Assembly (NCBI RefSeq): GCF_904846315.1
Contig: NZ_CAJHAF010000001.1
Span: 1,302,001-1,366,000 of the forward strand
Length of the DNA: 64,000 nucleotides
Source: Psychrobacter jeotgali
GTDB lineage: Bacteria > Pseudomonadota > Gammaproteobacteria > Pseudomonadales > Moraxellaceae
Direction of reading: 5' to 3'
The position numbers were made by a program, and so were the translations under genes. Each line of letters opens with the position of its first letter. The first letter of the stretch is position 1. This document shows, one piece after another, positions 20,866 to 30,217 of the stretch. The notes beneath the pieces were generated by a model. That model was given only the letters and a program-made list of their open reading frames with translations. It ran no database searches and had not been told where the DNA came from.

Positions 20866-21846
20866 ATGTCCGATTTTTTGCAAATCCCTCAGTCCTCTAA
20901 TGACAACTATGCCCTACCTCAGCCTTTGCTAGCTCTGCTCACTCAATATCTTGAAGAGCGTATCACGCCAACTATTGAGATTGACCCTGAGCAATTGGCT
21001 TATCGCTGGGTTGGTGATCGCACTGGGCATCTAGAACCCCTAACGGTTAATCTATTTTTGAGCTTAGATGACTTGCAGGGTATTGACACCCAAAAGTCAA
21101 AGCTGGTACAAAACACCCGCCAGTTCTTAAAAGGCTATCCGGCCAATCATGTACTGATGACCGGTACGCGCGGCGCTGGTAAATCATCTTTGATTCGAGC
21201 ATTGCTGCAAGCTTATCATAGCGAGGGGCTACGTATTATCGAGATTGCCCGTGATGATTTATTGGTGCTCGATAAGATTCGCGCGGCTATCAATGAGCTG
21301 CCTGCTGATTGCGGTTGTCGTTATATCGTCTACTGCGATGATTTGGCGTTTAACGGTCAAGATGAGAGTTATCGTACCCTCAAAAGCGTGCTGGATGGCT
21401 CGCTGGACTCCGAGCAAGATAAGATTTTGGTCTATGCGACCAGTAATCGCCGTCATTTATTACCGCAAATGATGAAAGATAATCTGAACATTTATGATGG
21501 ACAAACTGATGAAGTCAATCCTTATGAGACCATCGATGAGACCGTTTCTTTGTCCGACCGTTTTGGTCTATGGTTATCCTTTCATCCGATGAATCAGCAG
21601 ACCTATTTACAAATTGTGCGACATTATTTACAAGGGCAAATGGCGCACATTCTCTGTAAAACAGATAACGATAAAACGCTAACTATCGATGATTTTGCAC
21701 CTGATAAGGAGCTGCCCGAAGCTATCAGAGCTGAAGCTTTACGCTGGGCATCACAGCGCGGTGGACGTTCAGGGCGCATAGCTTATCAGTTTAGTCGATA
21801 TTGGAGTGGTAAAAAGCTGCTGGCAGCGGCGGATAATCCATCTTAA
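20866..21846 (+). CDS. DUF815-family AAA+ ATPase
   Basis: Predicted P-loop ATPase of the DUF815 family (326 residues), related to AAA+ proteins; molecular role undetermined. Walker A is GTRGAGKSS (residues 100-108), Walker B is YIVYCDDLAF, and the sensor-like ATSNRRHLLP follows. The C-terminal part (SDRFGLWLSFHPMNQQTYLQIV) matches the lid region of the family. The ATG at 20866 follows directly on an A-rich leader without a strong Shine-Dalgarno site. It is divergent from the atypical kinase; a functional link is only a suggestion. Confidence 0.9.
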   Translation: MSDFLQIPQSSNDNYALPQPLLALLTQYLEERITPTIEIDPEQLAYRWVGDRTGHLEPLTVNLFLSLDDLQGIDTQKSKLVQNTRQFLKGYPANHVLMTGTRGAGKSSLIRALLQAYHSEGLRIIEIARDDLLVLDKIRAAINELPADCGCRYIVYCDDLAFNGQDESYRTLKSVLDGSLDSEQDKILVYATSNRRHLLPQMMKDNLNIYDGQTDEVNPYETIDETVSLSDRFGLWLSFHPMNQQTYLQIVRHYLQGQMAHILCKTDNDKTLTIDDFAPDKELPEAIRAEALRWASQRGGRSGRIAYQFSRYWSGKKLLAAADNPS

Positions 21847-21852
21847 AATGCG

Positions 21853-22998
21853 CTAATCAGGTTTACGTGCTGAACCTAAATACTGCACACTGTTGTCAGT
21901 CGCACCATTTACCAGATACTGGTCAAAGTCGGCGGCGAGCCACAGGTTACTATGATAAACGCTTTGAGCATCTATTCGAATGTGTCCCATGTTTGCTGTA
22001 CTACTCTCTGGGTTATCAAAGCTCTGATAGCGGGCGCTAAAGTGGGTCAGAATAAGGTTTTGCAAACCGCTCTTTTGCGCAAAACTGCCCACTTGGCGCG
22101 CGCTGCTATGCATCGGGTCAAAACCGCTGTTAAAAGCAGTATCAAGGTCAGAGTTTTTAGCTAAAATTTTGGCTAAAACCTCAGTAGTATAAGTGGCTTC
22201 ATGAATGAGCAAATCCGTATCTTTTACCGCCGCTGTCAAGCAATTCGGCGTATCATTATCGCCGGCAACCACTATGCGAGTACGCAGCTGCTGCTGCTGC
22301 ACATAATCTGCTGAACGTAATAACTGCCCGTCATCACTACGAACATCTTCGCCTTGTTGAAGCTTGCCCCATAGTGGGCCTGCAGTGATACCATCCGCCT
22401 GCAGTTTGTCAGTATTCAGCGTACGGCGGCTGATAATTTGGGTGAGCCCAAAACCATAAGAAGGTACGCGGTGCGACAAGGGATGAATATCGATGTCCAA
22501 GCGCTGCTGCGCACTTAGAGGAATGGTGAATTTTCTGTTTTCTTTATCTTGAGTTGTATTGGTATCTGCATCTTGAAGCTGCTCACGATTCAGTAGCTCC
22601 TCAATCGCTATAAAATGAACCGCAAAAGGAAAGTATAGTTGGGTAGTGAGCTTGACGGCGTCAAGGAATTTCTCAATCGCTTTTGGCGCAATAATCGTTA
22701 TCGCCTCGCGTCGTCCTGACATCGCTGCGCTAGCTAGAAGTCCTGGCAGACCATAACAGTGGTCACCATGGATATGGGTAATAAAAATGGCGGTCAGTTG
22801 ATTGAGTGATAATTTGGTATGTAGCAGTTGCTGCTGTGTACCCTCACCGCAGTCAATAAGGAGCCAAGGTCGATTTTTTTTACTGTGCTGCTTAGAACCT
22901 GTCAAATAAGGGTTTAAACATTCAATAGCCAGCGCAGTGACATTGCGCGCTTTGGTAGGAACGCCTGCTGAAGTGCCTAAAAAAGTCAATTGTAACAT
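21853..22998 (-). CDS. rnz: Ribonuclease Z
   Basis: Metallo-beta-lactamase-fold endonuclease that matures tRNA 3' ends. The zinc motif HIHGDHCYGLPG, the N-terminal LTFLGTSAGVPT and the C-terminal AGDNDTPNC and LTHFSARYQ elements are all present. At 381 residues it is longer than the short bacterial form (about 305), with hydrophilic insertions around residues 35-45 and 150-170. The three tRNAs in this window carry encoded CCA, where RNase Z action is usually limited, so the enzyme may have broader RNA targets. It is separated by three bases from the upstream small membrane protein gene and is probably co-transcribed with it. Confidence 0.94.
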   Translation of the reverse strand: MLQLTFLGTSAGVPTKARNVTALAIECLNPYLTGSKQHSKKNRPWLLIDCGEGTQQQLLHTKLSLNQLTAIFITHIHGDHCYGLPGLLASAAMSGRREAITIIAPKAIEKFLDAVKLTTQLYFPFAVHFIAIEELLNREQLQDADTNTTQDKENRKFTIPLSAQQRLDIDIHPLSHRVPSYGFGLTQIISRRTLNTDKLQADGITAGPLWGKLQQGEDVRSDDGQLLRSADYVQQQQLRTRIVVAGDNDTPNCLTAAVKDTDLLIHEATYTTEVLAKILAKNSDLDTAFNSGFDPMHSSARQVGSFAQKSGLQNLILTHFSARYQSFDNPESSTANMGHIRIDAQSVYHSNLWLAADFDQYLVNGATDNSVQYLGSARKPD

Positions 22999-23001
22999 AG
23001 C

Positions 23002-23250
23002 TTATGATAATTCACATAAGATGGTTTTACCGCCTTCAACGACTTGACCGCCACTTGCCACACACTCGTTAACCATATTGGACTCATAAGACTTCCAGCC
23101 GCCATAAAAGCTAGCCACGCAAAGCAATACCACCAGTAGCTTTTGCGACCATGCCTTTATAGACACTTGCTGCGGATTTGTATGTTGCTCAGTTAAACTA
23201 GTGTAGTCTTTATCAGTAGGTGTGGGCTCTATGTTCTTATGATCGGTCAT
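23002..23250 (-). CDS. Small membrane protein of unknown function
   Basis: 82 residues: a hydrophilic N-terminal half (about 1-35), one membrane helix (KLLVVLLCVASFYGGW, about 37-53), and a short outer tail with two cysteines (NECVASGGQVVEGGKTILCEL) that could form a disulfide. No family recognised. The ATG has an AAGG ribosome site, and the stop lies three bases before rnz, which argues for a real, translated gene. Confidence 0.72.
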   Translation of the reverse strand: MTDHKNIEPTPTDKDYTSLTEQHTNPQQVSIKAWSQKLLVVLLCVASFYGGWKSYESNMVNECVASGGQVVEGGKTILCELS

Positions 23251-23285
23251 CGAATTGCCTTATTGAATCGATTATGGTTAATAAT

Positions 23286-23325
23286 TAGGGCGTGTCATCA
23301 ATGTACTAGTCGATGACACGCCCTA
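23286..23325. repeat. 14-bp inverted repeat, MITE-like or regulatory hairpin
   Basis: Perfect 14-base arms (TAGGGCGTGTCATC / GATGACACGCCCTA at 23286-23299 and 23312-23325) surround a 12-base spacer. No T run follows on either strand, so it does not look like a simple terminator. Confidence 0.75.
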
Positions 23326-23364
23326 TGAATAAGCATAAGATAGCAAAGATAGTGAACGCTGTCT

Positions 23365-24033
23365 CTAAAATTGCAGGCGTCCGCCCTTCTCTTCACTAAG
23401 CTTGAAGGCTGGTCGCTCTTGGCAACGTTTGAGCCAATTTAATAGATTAGCATATTTCACCTTATCTAAGCCTTCTCCTGCATTAGCGCCAACTACTGCC
23501 AAATGCATCTGGATGTCGGCAGCGCTAAAGTCAGTACCTGCAAACCAATGATTATCTTGTAATTGGCGCTCCATCATATTGAGCATGATTTTTAAGTTCT
23601 TATCAATCATACTATTTTCAACTTGCTTTTGGATACTTTTGCTAATGGGTTTTACCAGCATAGGCGACTTTTCGACTACTTTGGTAAATACCAAACGCAT
23701 GACTAACGGCGGCATCACAGAAGCTTCAGCAAAGTGCATCCAAAAAGTATAATCCTCCCAAGCGCTTTCATTATCATCGCTAGGCTTGAACTGCTGCTCT
23801 TTATCGTAATGCTTGAGCAAATATTCCATAATAAAACCAGACTCAACCAATGGACGGCCGTCCACTTCTAATATGGGAGCATGACCTAGCGGATGAATCT
23901 CTTTTAGACTATCGGGGGCTAAATGCGCTTTATTACGCTCGTAACAGGTCAATTTATAATCCACATTTAGCTCTTCTAAAAGCCATATTATACGAAAAGA
24001 GCGTGAATTTTCTAAATGATGTAGGTGTAACAT
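23365..24033 (-). CDS. Glutathione S-transferase family protein
   Basis: Cytosolic GST-fold protein of 222 residues. The N-terminal thioredoxin-like domain begins MLHLHHLENSRSFRIIWLLEEL, where the Ser of the SRSFR segment is the likely glutathione-activating residue. The cis-Pro and glutathione contacts lie in GHAPILEVDGRPLVESGFI. The C-terminal domain is helical, with FSAADIQMHLAV. General detoxification or stress role; the actual substrate cannot be told. Single gene with a GGA ribosome site. The 253 bases upstream contain no gene I can support. Confidence 0.9.
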   Translation of the reverse strand: MLHLHHLENSRSFRIIWLLEELNVDYKLTCYERNKAHLAPDSLKEIHPLGHAPILEVDGRPLVESGFIMEYLLKHYDKEQQFKPSDDNESAWEDYTFWMHFAEASVMPPLVMRLVFTKVVEKSPMLVKPISKSIQKQVENSMIDKNLKIMLNMMERQLQDNHWFAGTDFSAADIQMHLAVVGANAGEGLDKVKYANLLNWLKRCQERPAFKLSEEKGGRLQF

Positions 24034-24286
24034 AGACCATCCTAGTATTAAGTTATGATTATTAATAGTGGTAATTATAAGTATAATTAGTCCTAAATAA
24101 AAAGTGTGCAGCCCATAGCATTTATCCGTTTTAAAGGGAAAGAACTATAGTATAAGAGCTATACCTTTCTTTATGATAATAGCGTACTTAATGCCCTTTG
24201 ACACAGTCTAGGCACGCCACTGTTACGAAAAACAATGCCTGAATAGTCAAAGTACAGTTGTAAACACAACAGCAAGCTACCACTCT

Positions 24287-25357
24287 TTATTTGGCATCCA
24301 TTTGCTCAATTTTTTGTTTGATTCTATCCATGCGCTGCTGATAGCGACGAATCTTGCGGAACCGATGCGCTCGCAGTACCCCGTCAATCCGCCGGTCTAT
24401 TAAACGGCGACGTGGCGGGAAAGTAACGACTTGTGGTTCATTATAACCATGCAAGCGGTCATCACGACGACGGGAGATATAGCCGATTATACTGTCCATA
24501 ATCATGAATAGTAATGCCAAGCTAACCATGCTATACATAAATAGAGAGCCGCCTTCATCGAGACTTTGTTGTAAAACCGTCACGGATAATACGAATAAAA
24601 GCATAGGCTCAAGGTAGCTTAAAGCTCCAAATAGCGATACTGGCAACTTACTACTGGCCACCATAGATAATGACATCGCCAGCGCACTAAAAGCACCCAA
24701 TAGTGGCAGTAAGTACCAAAATTTACTCGAAGCTGCCGCCATACTAAAGCCACCAGTGATAAACAGCATAATTAACACTATAGGTGTCAGTAAAGTTAGA
24801 TCAGATAGTAAGCCAGTAATTGGCGGCACAGCAAGCTTTCGCCGTAAAAGGTAATAAGGAGGATACCCCAAACAAGCAAATAAAGTCACCCAAGATACCG
24901 ATCCATATTGAAAGATATCATAGCCCACACCCGCTGCTGCCACTGTCGCAGCCACCCATTGCAAGCTGCTCATAGGCTCTTTATAAAAAAAGCGGCCCAC
25001 CAATATCATAACTAAAGGTAGTAAGAAGTAGCCTAAAGTGACATCTAGACCAAAACCATTGACTGGCCCCCACATAAATAGCCAAATCTGTCCACCCAAA
25101 ATCGGTGTAGGTAAGATAAATAACAGCCAATCCTGCGGCGTTTTCAAGGTTTTTAGGTAATCAAAGACATGCTGCCACTGCTTGGTAAAACTGACCAATA
25201 GTACCAAACTTAACAACATCATTAATATACGCCACGAGGCTACTTGCGTACCTGATAAAGGCTGCATGAACAACCCAAACAAGAACATTAGTGAGAATAA
25301 AACGCTCGATAAAACCGATGCTACGGTTCCTTGAAAGGTTCGATTGGTAGTTAACAT
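24287..25357 (-). CDS. EamA/RarD-type transporter with basic C-terminal tail
   Basis: Inner-membrane protein of about 356 residues with ten predicted helices in two five-helix halves, as in the drug/metabolite transporter superfamily (EamA/RarD type). PLSGTQVASWRILMM and GPVNGFGLDVTLGYFLLPL resemble RarD. After the last helix comes an unusual tail of about 65 residues very rich in Arg and Lys (RRRDDRLHGY, PPRRRLIDRRIDG, KIRRYQQRMDRIKQKIEQ), partly coiled-coil-like. The ATG at 25357 has AAGG eight bases upstream. The open frame extends to a TTG at 25399. Substrate unknown. Confidence 0.85.
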   Translation of the reverse strand: MLTTNRTFQGTVASVLSSVLFSLMFLFGLFMQPLSGTQVASWRILMMLLSLVLLVSFTKQWQHVFDYLKTLKTPQDWLLFILPTPILGGQIWLFMWGPVNGFGLDVTLGYFLLPLVMILVGRFFYKEPMSSLQWVAATVAAAGVGYDIFQYGSVSWVTLFACLGYPPYYLLRRKLAVPPITGLLSDLTLLTPIVLIMLFITGGFSMAAASSKFWYLLPLLGAFSALAMSLSMVASSKLPVSLFGALSYLEPMLLFVLSVTVLQQSLDEGGSLFMYSMVSLALLFMIMDSIIGYISRRRDDRLHGYNEPQVVTFPPRRRLIDRRIDGVLRAHRFRKIRRYQQRMDRIKQKIEQMDAK

Positions 25358-25511
25358 AACAACAGCCTTTGAAAATGACACTCCTTCCAAAAAAACCAAT
25401 CAGCTCGATCAAAAGACTCATTAACACTGCTATTTCGTTAGTTTTTGCTATGGTTTTCTTGATTTTGAAAGTGGTATTAAAATTTTTTATTAGCAATTTT
25501 TAGAAAAAAAC

Positions 25512-25540
25512 AAAAGCCTCCGACGATAACGTCAGAGGCT
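25512..25540 (-). terminator. Terminator after gyrA
   Basis: Minus strand stem GAGCCTCTGACG / CGTCGGAGGCTTT with one mismatch, a four-base loop, then a T-rich run. Lies about 50 bases after the gyrA stop. Confidence 0.85.
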
Positions 25541-25592
25541 CTTTTCTAGAACCGTTATAAAAAACTAAACTAAAAGCTATGCCGCTAGACTT

Positions 25593-28376
25593 TTAATCGT
25601 CATTATCAATTATATTGTCTTCATGCTCTGACTGATCGTTTGATTGGTCGTTTAATGAATAGTCATTGGCAATATCAATTACTTCATTAACATCAGTTAG
25701 TACCGTGCTATCAGTCACCGTATCAACCGCTAGCTGCTCTTGACCTTCTAGCTCAAAAGTCCCGTCATTCTTCATCGCATCGACTAGCGCTTCATCATTT
25801 TCTTCGTGTTCGACACGGGCCATCGAAACCAATTTCTCGTCTTTTGACAGACGAATCAAGGTGACCCCTTGGGTATTACGACCCGCACTAGCAACGTGCT
25901 CTACTGGCGTACGTACTAGCGTGCCTTTGTCTGATATCAGGATAATATCATCCTCAGGATCAACTTTAGTCGCACGAACTAGAGCGCCATTACGCTTACT
26001 AGTCTTGATAGCGATAACGCCGCCACCGCCACGGTTTTGAGTATTGAATTCATCAATAAAGGTACGTTTACCAAAGCCATTTTCGCAGGCAATCAGCACT
26101 TCTTTAACATCGTCGTTAATAACCACCAAGGACTTGATAAACTCATCATCAGCGAGGCGCATACCACGCACCCCTTTAGCTGTCCTGCCCATAGAGCGCG
26201 CATCGTTTTCATCAAAGCGAATGGCTTTACCACTTGAGGCAAACAACATCACATCTTGGCTACCATCAGTAATATGGGCACTGACCAGCTTATCGTCATC
26301 TTCAAGACTGATAGCGATGAGACCATTAGAACGAATATTAGCAAACTGCTCAAGCTCAACACGTTTAACCGTACCGTTAGCTGTTGCAAAGAAGACAAAA
26401 TGATTGCTTATTTCGTCAGACATCTCAGGTATTGGTAAAATAGTCGTAACCGACTCGTCACCATCGATACCGATTAGGTTAACCAATGGACGTCCACGCG
26501 AACCACGGCTGGCAATTGGCACCTCAAAACCACGCAAACTAAAGACTCGCCCAGTATCAGTAAAGCACAGCACCGTAGCATGAGTTGAAGTCACTACCAA
26601 ATGATCAATAACGTCATCTTCTTTCATGGCAGTAGCCGACTTACCTTTACCACCCCGTTTTTGGGCAACATAATCGTCAATAGGTTGAGTTTTGGCATAG
26701 CCGGTACGTGAGACCGTCATTACGACTGTTTGTTCAGGGATTAAATCCTCACGGCTAAAGTCAGTACGCGAGTCAATAATGTCAGTACGACGCTCATCAC
26801 CAAAATTCTCACGAATCTCAATTAGCTCGTTTGAGATAATAGTCATCAGCTTATCAAAATTACCTAGGATAGACTCTAAATTAGCGATTTCACGCAGCAG
26901 ATCTTGATACTCCTCGGTTAACTTATCTTGCTCAAGACCGGTTAGACGATGCAACTGCATATCTAAAATAGCGTTAACCTGCTCAAGCGATAAGCGGTAG
27001 CTTTGCTCTACATGCGTGCCACCTTCAATCAAGCCAAACGGCGCTTTGGGGTCTTCGCCTTCGATATAATCAGGGCGTACTGACTGACTGCCAGCCGCTT
27101 CTAACATAGCAACCACGCTACCCGAACCCCAAGTATTATCAAGCAAACTCTCACGAGCTTCACCGCGATTGGCAGAAGCTTTGATCGTAGCAATAATATC
27201 GTCAATATTGGCCAATGCTACAGTCAAACCCTCGAGCAAATGTCCACGTACGCGCGCTTTATTAAGCTCAAAAATAGTACGGCGGGTCACTACTTCTTGG
27301 CGATGGCGCACAAAGGCGGCGATCAGCTGACGCAAGGTCAAAAGCTTAGGTTGACCATTGTCGAGTGCCACCATATTGATACTAAAGCTAGTCTCAAGCG
27401 GGGTTTGCAAGAATAAATTATTAACAATAACTTCAGCCGTTTCTCCCCGGCGCAGATCAATAGCGATACGCATACCGTCTTTGTCAGACTCGTCACGAAT
27501 CTCAGTAATACCCTCAATTTTCTTATCACGTACCAGCTCAGCAATACGCTCAATGAGCTTGGCTTTATTGGCTTGATAAGGAACTTCGGTAAAGACAATG
27601 CGCTCACGATCTCGGTTGACACCGGTATCGCTCATAGCTTCAATATGATAGCGTCCACGGACATGCAGGCGACCTTTACCGGTGCGATAAGCGTCTTGAA
27701 TACCAGCACGGCCGTAGATGATCCCTCCTGTAGGGAAATCAGGGCCTGAGATATGCATCATTAACTCTTCACCGGATATTTGTGGGTTCTCGGCATAAGC
27801 TAAACAAGCATTAATCACTTCAGTTAAATTATGCGGTGCCATATTGGTCGCCATACCTACAGCGATACCGGTTGCACCATTGACTAACAGGTTTGGAACG
27901 CGTGCGGGCAGCACGCTGGGCATGCGCTCAGAACCATCGTAGTTATCTTCCCAGTCGACGGTATCTTTATCTAAATCGGCGAGCATTTGATGGGTTAACT
28001 TGGTCATACGCACTTCGGTATAACGCATCGCTGCCGGTGGATCATCATCGATTGAACCAAAGTTACCTTGACCATCGACCATCGGATACCGCAAGCTGAA
28101 GTCCTGCGCCATCCGTACGATAGCGTCATAGACGGCACTATCGCCATGTGGGTGATATTTACCGATGACATCACCGACTACACGTGCTGACTTTTTATAA
28201 GGCTTGTTATAATCATTGGACAACACGTGCATCGCATACATCACACGGCGGTGTACTGGCTTGAACCCATCACGCACATCAGGTAGCGCGCGTGAGACAA
28301 TCACGCTCATCGCATAATCCAAATAGGACTGTTTCAACTCATCTACGATGGCAATAGGACTGACCGATTCGCTCAT
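25593..28376 (-). CDS. gyrA: DNA gyrase subunit A
   Basis: Breakage-reunion subunit of gyrase, which introduces negative supercoils. 927 residues from the ATG at 28376, chosen for its AAGGAA ribosome site. The active-site Tyr is in AMRYTEVRM (Y119). The quinolone-resistance region reads HGDSAVYDA with Ser at the E. coli 83 position (S80) and Asp at the 87 position (D84), the susceptible type. Relative to E. coli there is an insertion around [16 protein letters not shown], and the C-terminus is longer and acidic. The GyrA box reads QKRGGKG rather than QRRGGKG. Single transcription unit with terminator. Confidence 0.98.
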   Translation of the reverse strand: MSESVSPIAIVDELKQSYLDYAMSVIVSRALPDVRDGFKPVHRRVMYAMHVLSNDYNKPYKKSARVVGDVIGKYHPHGDSAVYDAIVRMAQDFSLRYPMVDGQGNFGSIDDDPPAAMRYTEVRMTKLTHQMLADLDKDTVDWEDNYDGSERMPSVLPARVPNLLVNGATGIAVGMATNMAPHNLTEVINACLAYAENPQISGEELMMHISGPDFPTGGIIYGRAGIQDAYRTGKGRLHVRGRYHIEAMSDTGVNRDRERIVFTEVPYQANKAKLIERIAELVRDKKIEGITEIRDESDKDGMRIAIDLRRGETAEVIVNNLFLQTPLETSFSINMVALDNGQPKLLTLRQLIAAFVRHRQEVVTRRTIFELNKARVRGHLLEGLTVALANIDDIIATIKASANRGEARESLLDNTWGSGSVVAMLEAAGSQSVRPDYIEGEDPKAPFGLIEGGTHVEQSYRLSLEQVNAILDMQLHRLTGLEQDKLTEEYQDLLREIANLESILGNFDKLMTIISNELIEIRENFGDERRTDIIDSRTDFSREDLIPEQTVVMTVSRTGYAKTQPIDDYVAQKRGGKGKSATAMKEDDVIDHLVVTSTHATVLCFTDTGRVFSLRGFEVPIASRGSRGRPLVNLIGIDGDESVTTILPIPEMSDEISNHFVFFATANGTVKRVELEQFANIRSNGLIAISLEDDDKLVSAHITDGSQDVMLFASSGKAIRFDENDARSMGRTAKGVRGMRLADDEFIKSLVVINDDVKEVLIACENGFGKRTFIDEFNTQNRGGGGVIAIKTSKRNGALVRATKVDPEDDIILISDKGTLVRTPVEHVASAGRNTQGVTLIRLSKDEKLVSMARVEHEENDEALVDAMKNDGTFELEGQEQLAVDTVTDSTVLTDVNEVIDIANDYSLNDQSNDQSEHEDNIIDNDD

Positions 28377-28450
28377 ATACGTTCCTTCACTCACATCCAC
28401 TCTCTAGTATTTGCTATTCACAATCACATCACTGTCTAATTATCAGAAAT

Positions 28451-28470
28451 AACGGCGCAAACGCACCGTT
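28451..28470. promoter_or_regulatory. Hairpin in the gyrA leader
   Basis: An eight-bp stem (AACGGTGC / GCGCCGTT on the minus strand, one G-T pair) with a four-base loop, about 75-95 bases before the gyrA start. No T run. It could influence the leader RNA, or be supercoiling-sensitive DNA; neither is shown. Confidence 0.4.
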
Positions 28471-28689
28471 ATGTTATAAATATCCTGACCCTAAAAAGTG
28501 TTGCTGCCTGTAAAAATAATAGGAAAATGGCGATAGTTTTAATGTTGAATAAAAGAAGCTATTTTAGCACAAATTTGCCTACTTGGGGGTATCTATACGC
28601 TATTAAAATCAAGCAAAATTACTCACAGTAAGCGCTATCCATGGTGATTTGACTGCAATAAACCAAAGTCAAGCTATCAAGGATTCTCC

Positions 28690-28908
28690 GTGTTATTTAC
28701 GAGAACTTAAACCGGATATTTTAATTATTTTTAGAGAGCGTATTAGGGGTCTATCTCAAAGATTAACCACAAAATTACCTTGCACACTAGGTACCACAGT
28801 AGTAGCATCCCATTTATTCATTAAAGCTTCACCAATCATAATAAAAAGTGCTTTGCGTCATTCGTTTGGCAAATCTTCAGCGGGCAAACCTGTATTGAGT
28901 GGGGATTA
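28690..28908 (-). pseudogene. Possible decayed coding remnant in the gyrA-side gap
   Basis: The 28377-28970 gap has no intact gene. On the minus strand one frame stays open from about 28905 to 28690 except for two TGA codons (28858-28860 and 28756-28758). Segments such as GLPAEDLPNE, ALFIMIGEALMNKWDATT and PSVQGNFVVNL look protein-like. I do not recognise the family. A plus-strand frame over the same bases (TTG start at 28649) has no ribosome site and looks like a shadow. Confidence 0.25.
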
Positions 28909-28970
28909 AACCATTAGGGTTTTGCAATATATACACAACATACTGCGCTCTACAAATAGGTATTAATATT

Positions 28971-29246
28971 ATGGACATCGTTTTAGCAATTATTTGGATA
29001 TTAGCGATGGTGCTATATAGCTTTTCTAGCGACTACGCGCACCATTTTCCCGCTCATAATAACCGCGCACTCCCCTTTATCCGCTGGGGTTCATTATTGG
29101 TTGCTATAGCTTTATCCGTATATCTCACCCAAGTCTATCAGCAGAATTTGCAAGATACTGGTATCTGGATATTTATAGCCGTGGTCTTTGTCATTATCAC
29201 GGTATCCAAACTGATATTTCAGTGGGTGCTTAAACGCCGGCGCTGA
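28971..29246 (+). CDS. Small membrane protein of unknown function
   Basis: 91 residues with three hydrophobic helices (MDIVLAIIWILAMVLYSF, PFIRWGSLLVAIALSVYL, GIWIFIAVVFVIITVSKLIF) and a basic C-terminal end KRRR. The middle has the His-rich stretch DYAHHFPAHNNR. No family recognised. The ATG has AGG ten bases upstream. It lies 85 bases before cmoM on the same strand and may share its transcript. Confidence 0.7.
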   Translation: MDIVLAIIWILAMVLYSFSSDYAHHFPAHNNRALPFIRWGSLLVAIALSVYLTQVYQQNLQDTGIWIFIAVVFVIITVSKLIFQWVLKRRR

Positions 29247-29331
29247 ACCTGTTCATAAAAAACCTTTAGCAATAATCATTAAATTCAACTGCTTATGCAA
29301 ACTAATTTCTTATCGAGATTAACGATAAACA

Positions 29332-30210
29332 ATGATAAATAATAATAGCCAAACTGAAGCGCTCACAGAGCACCGAACCGATCGCAGTTTTGAGGCGATT
29401 GCTGATCACTTTGAAAAAAAGGTCTATGGTGGCTTAAAAGGTCAGATTAGGCTGGCGGTTTTGCGCCGTGATATTTTTGAATATACTGAGCAAACGAGCA
29501 AGGATTTGGGACGACCCTTAAGGGTCTTAGATGTGGGGGCAGGACTGGCGCAAATCGCCATAGAGCTTGCCGTTCAGGGTCACAGTGTGGTCATTAATGA
29601 TATCTCGGAGAACATGTTAGCTAAGGCAAAAACTCATGCGGATAAAAAGGATAAGAATCTCGATATCACTTGGTATGCCTGTCCTTATCAACAGCTTGAA
29701 AATAAATTAAGTACAGACCACTCAAGCCAATCTCTAGATCAAGATAGCAATAAATTCGATTTAATTTTGTGTCACGCTTTGCTGGAATGGCTGGCAGAGC
29801 CTGCGGAAATTATGGACTTCTTTGATCGTCAGCTGACTGAGAATGGCGGGTTATCGTTATGTTTTTACAATCCTGCTAGCTTTGATTATCGTAACCTGAT
29901 TATGGGTAACTTTAACCTGCTTAATAATCAAGATTATAAAGCGGACAATAAGAAAAGCTTGACTCCGAACCATCCGGTCGCACGGCAGGAGGTGGAGTCT
30001 TGGTTGCAACAGCATCAATATAAAACAATACTCACGAGTGGCTTACGAGTCTTTCATGACTACGCTCCGCTAAAGCGTGGTGGCCATAATGACCCAGAAG
30101 CCGTTATAGAAATGGAGTTACGCTACTCACGCCAGGAGCCTTATAAATGGCTTGGGCGTTATTTGCATATATTGGCCAGTCGTCATACTAACGATAGTTT
30201 TTTGATTTAA
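29332..30210 (+). CDS. cmoM: tRNA mo5U34 carboxymethyl-ester methyltransferase CmoM
   Basis: SAM-dependent class I methyltransferase, most like CmoM (SmtA), which methylates cmo5U34 of certain tRNAs to mcmo5U. The CmoM-type opening RSFEAIADHFEKKVYGGLKG is clear, followed by motif I RVLDVGAGLAQIA and the second-strand acidic end VVINDISENML. At 292 residues it is somewhat longer than E. coli CmoM (about 261), with a Ser/Asp/Gln-rich insert near residues 128-140. cmo5U occurs in UNN anticodons; the tRNA-Leu-UAG and tRNA-Val-UAC here are potential members of that substrate group. It is convergent with the iron ABC genes, with only seven bases between stops. Confidence 0.85.
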   Translation: MINNNSQTEALTEHRTDRSFEAIADHFEKKVYGGLKGQIRLAVLRRDIFEYTEQTSKDLGRPLRVLDVGAGLAQIAIELAVQGHSVVINDISENMLAKAKTHADKKDKNLDITWYACPYQQLENKLSTDHSSQSLDQDSNKFDLILCHALLEWLAEPAEIMDFFDRQLTENGGLSLCFYNPASFDYRNLIMGNFNLLNNQDYKADNKKSLTPNHPVARQEVESWLQQHQYKTILTSGLRVFHDYAPLKRGGHNDPEAVIEMELRYSRQEPYKWLGRYLHILASRHTNDSFLI

Positions 30211-30217
30211 AAGTAGT

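Noticed and set aside
24034..24286. Gene remnant in the gap between the GST gene and the EamA gene
   Set aside because: A short minus-strand frame is open, but it has no start, ribosome site or recognisable motif.
28649..28909. 86-codon plus-strand frame beside gyrA
   Set aside because: Starts with TTG, has no ribosome site, and its product has no recognisable features; the other strand looks more protein-like.
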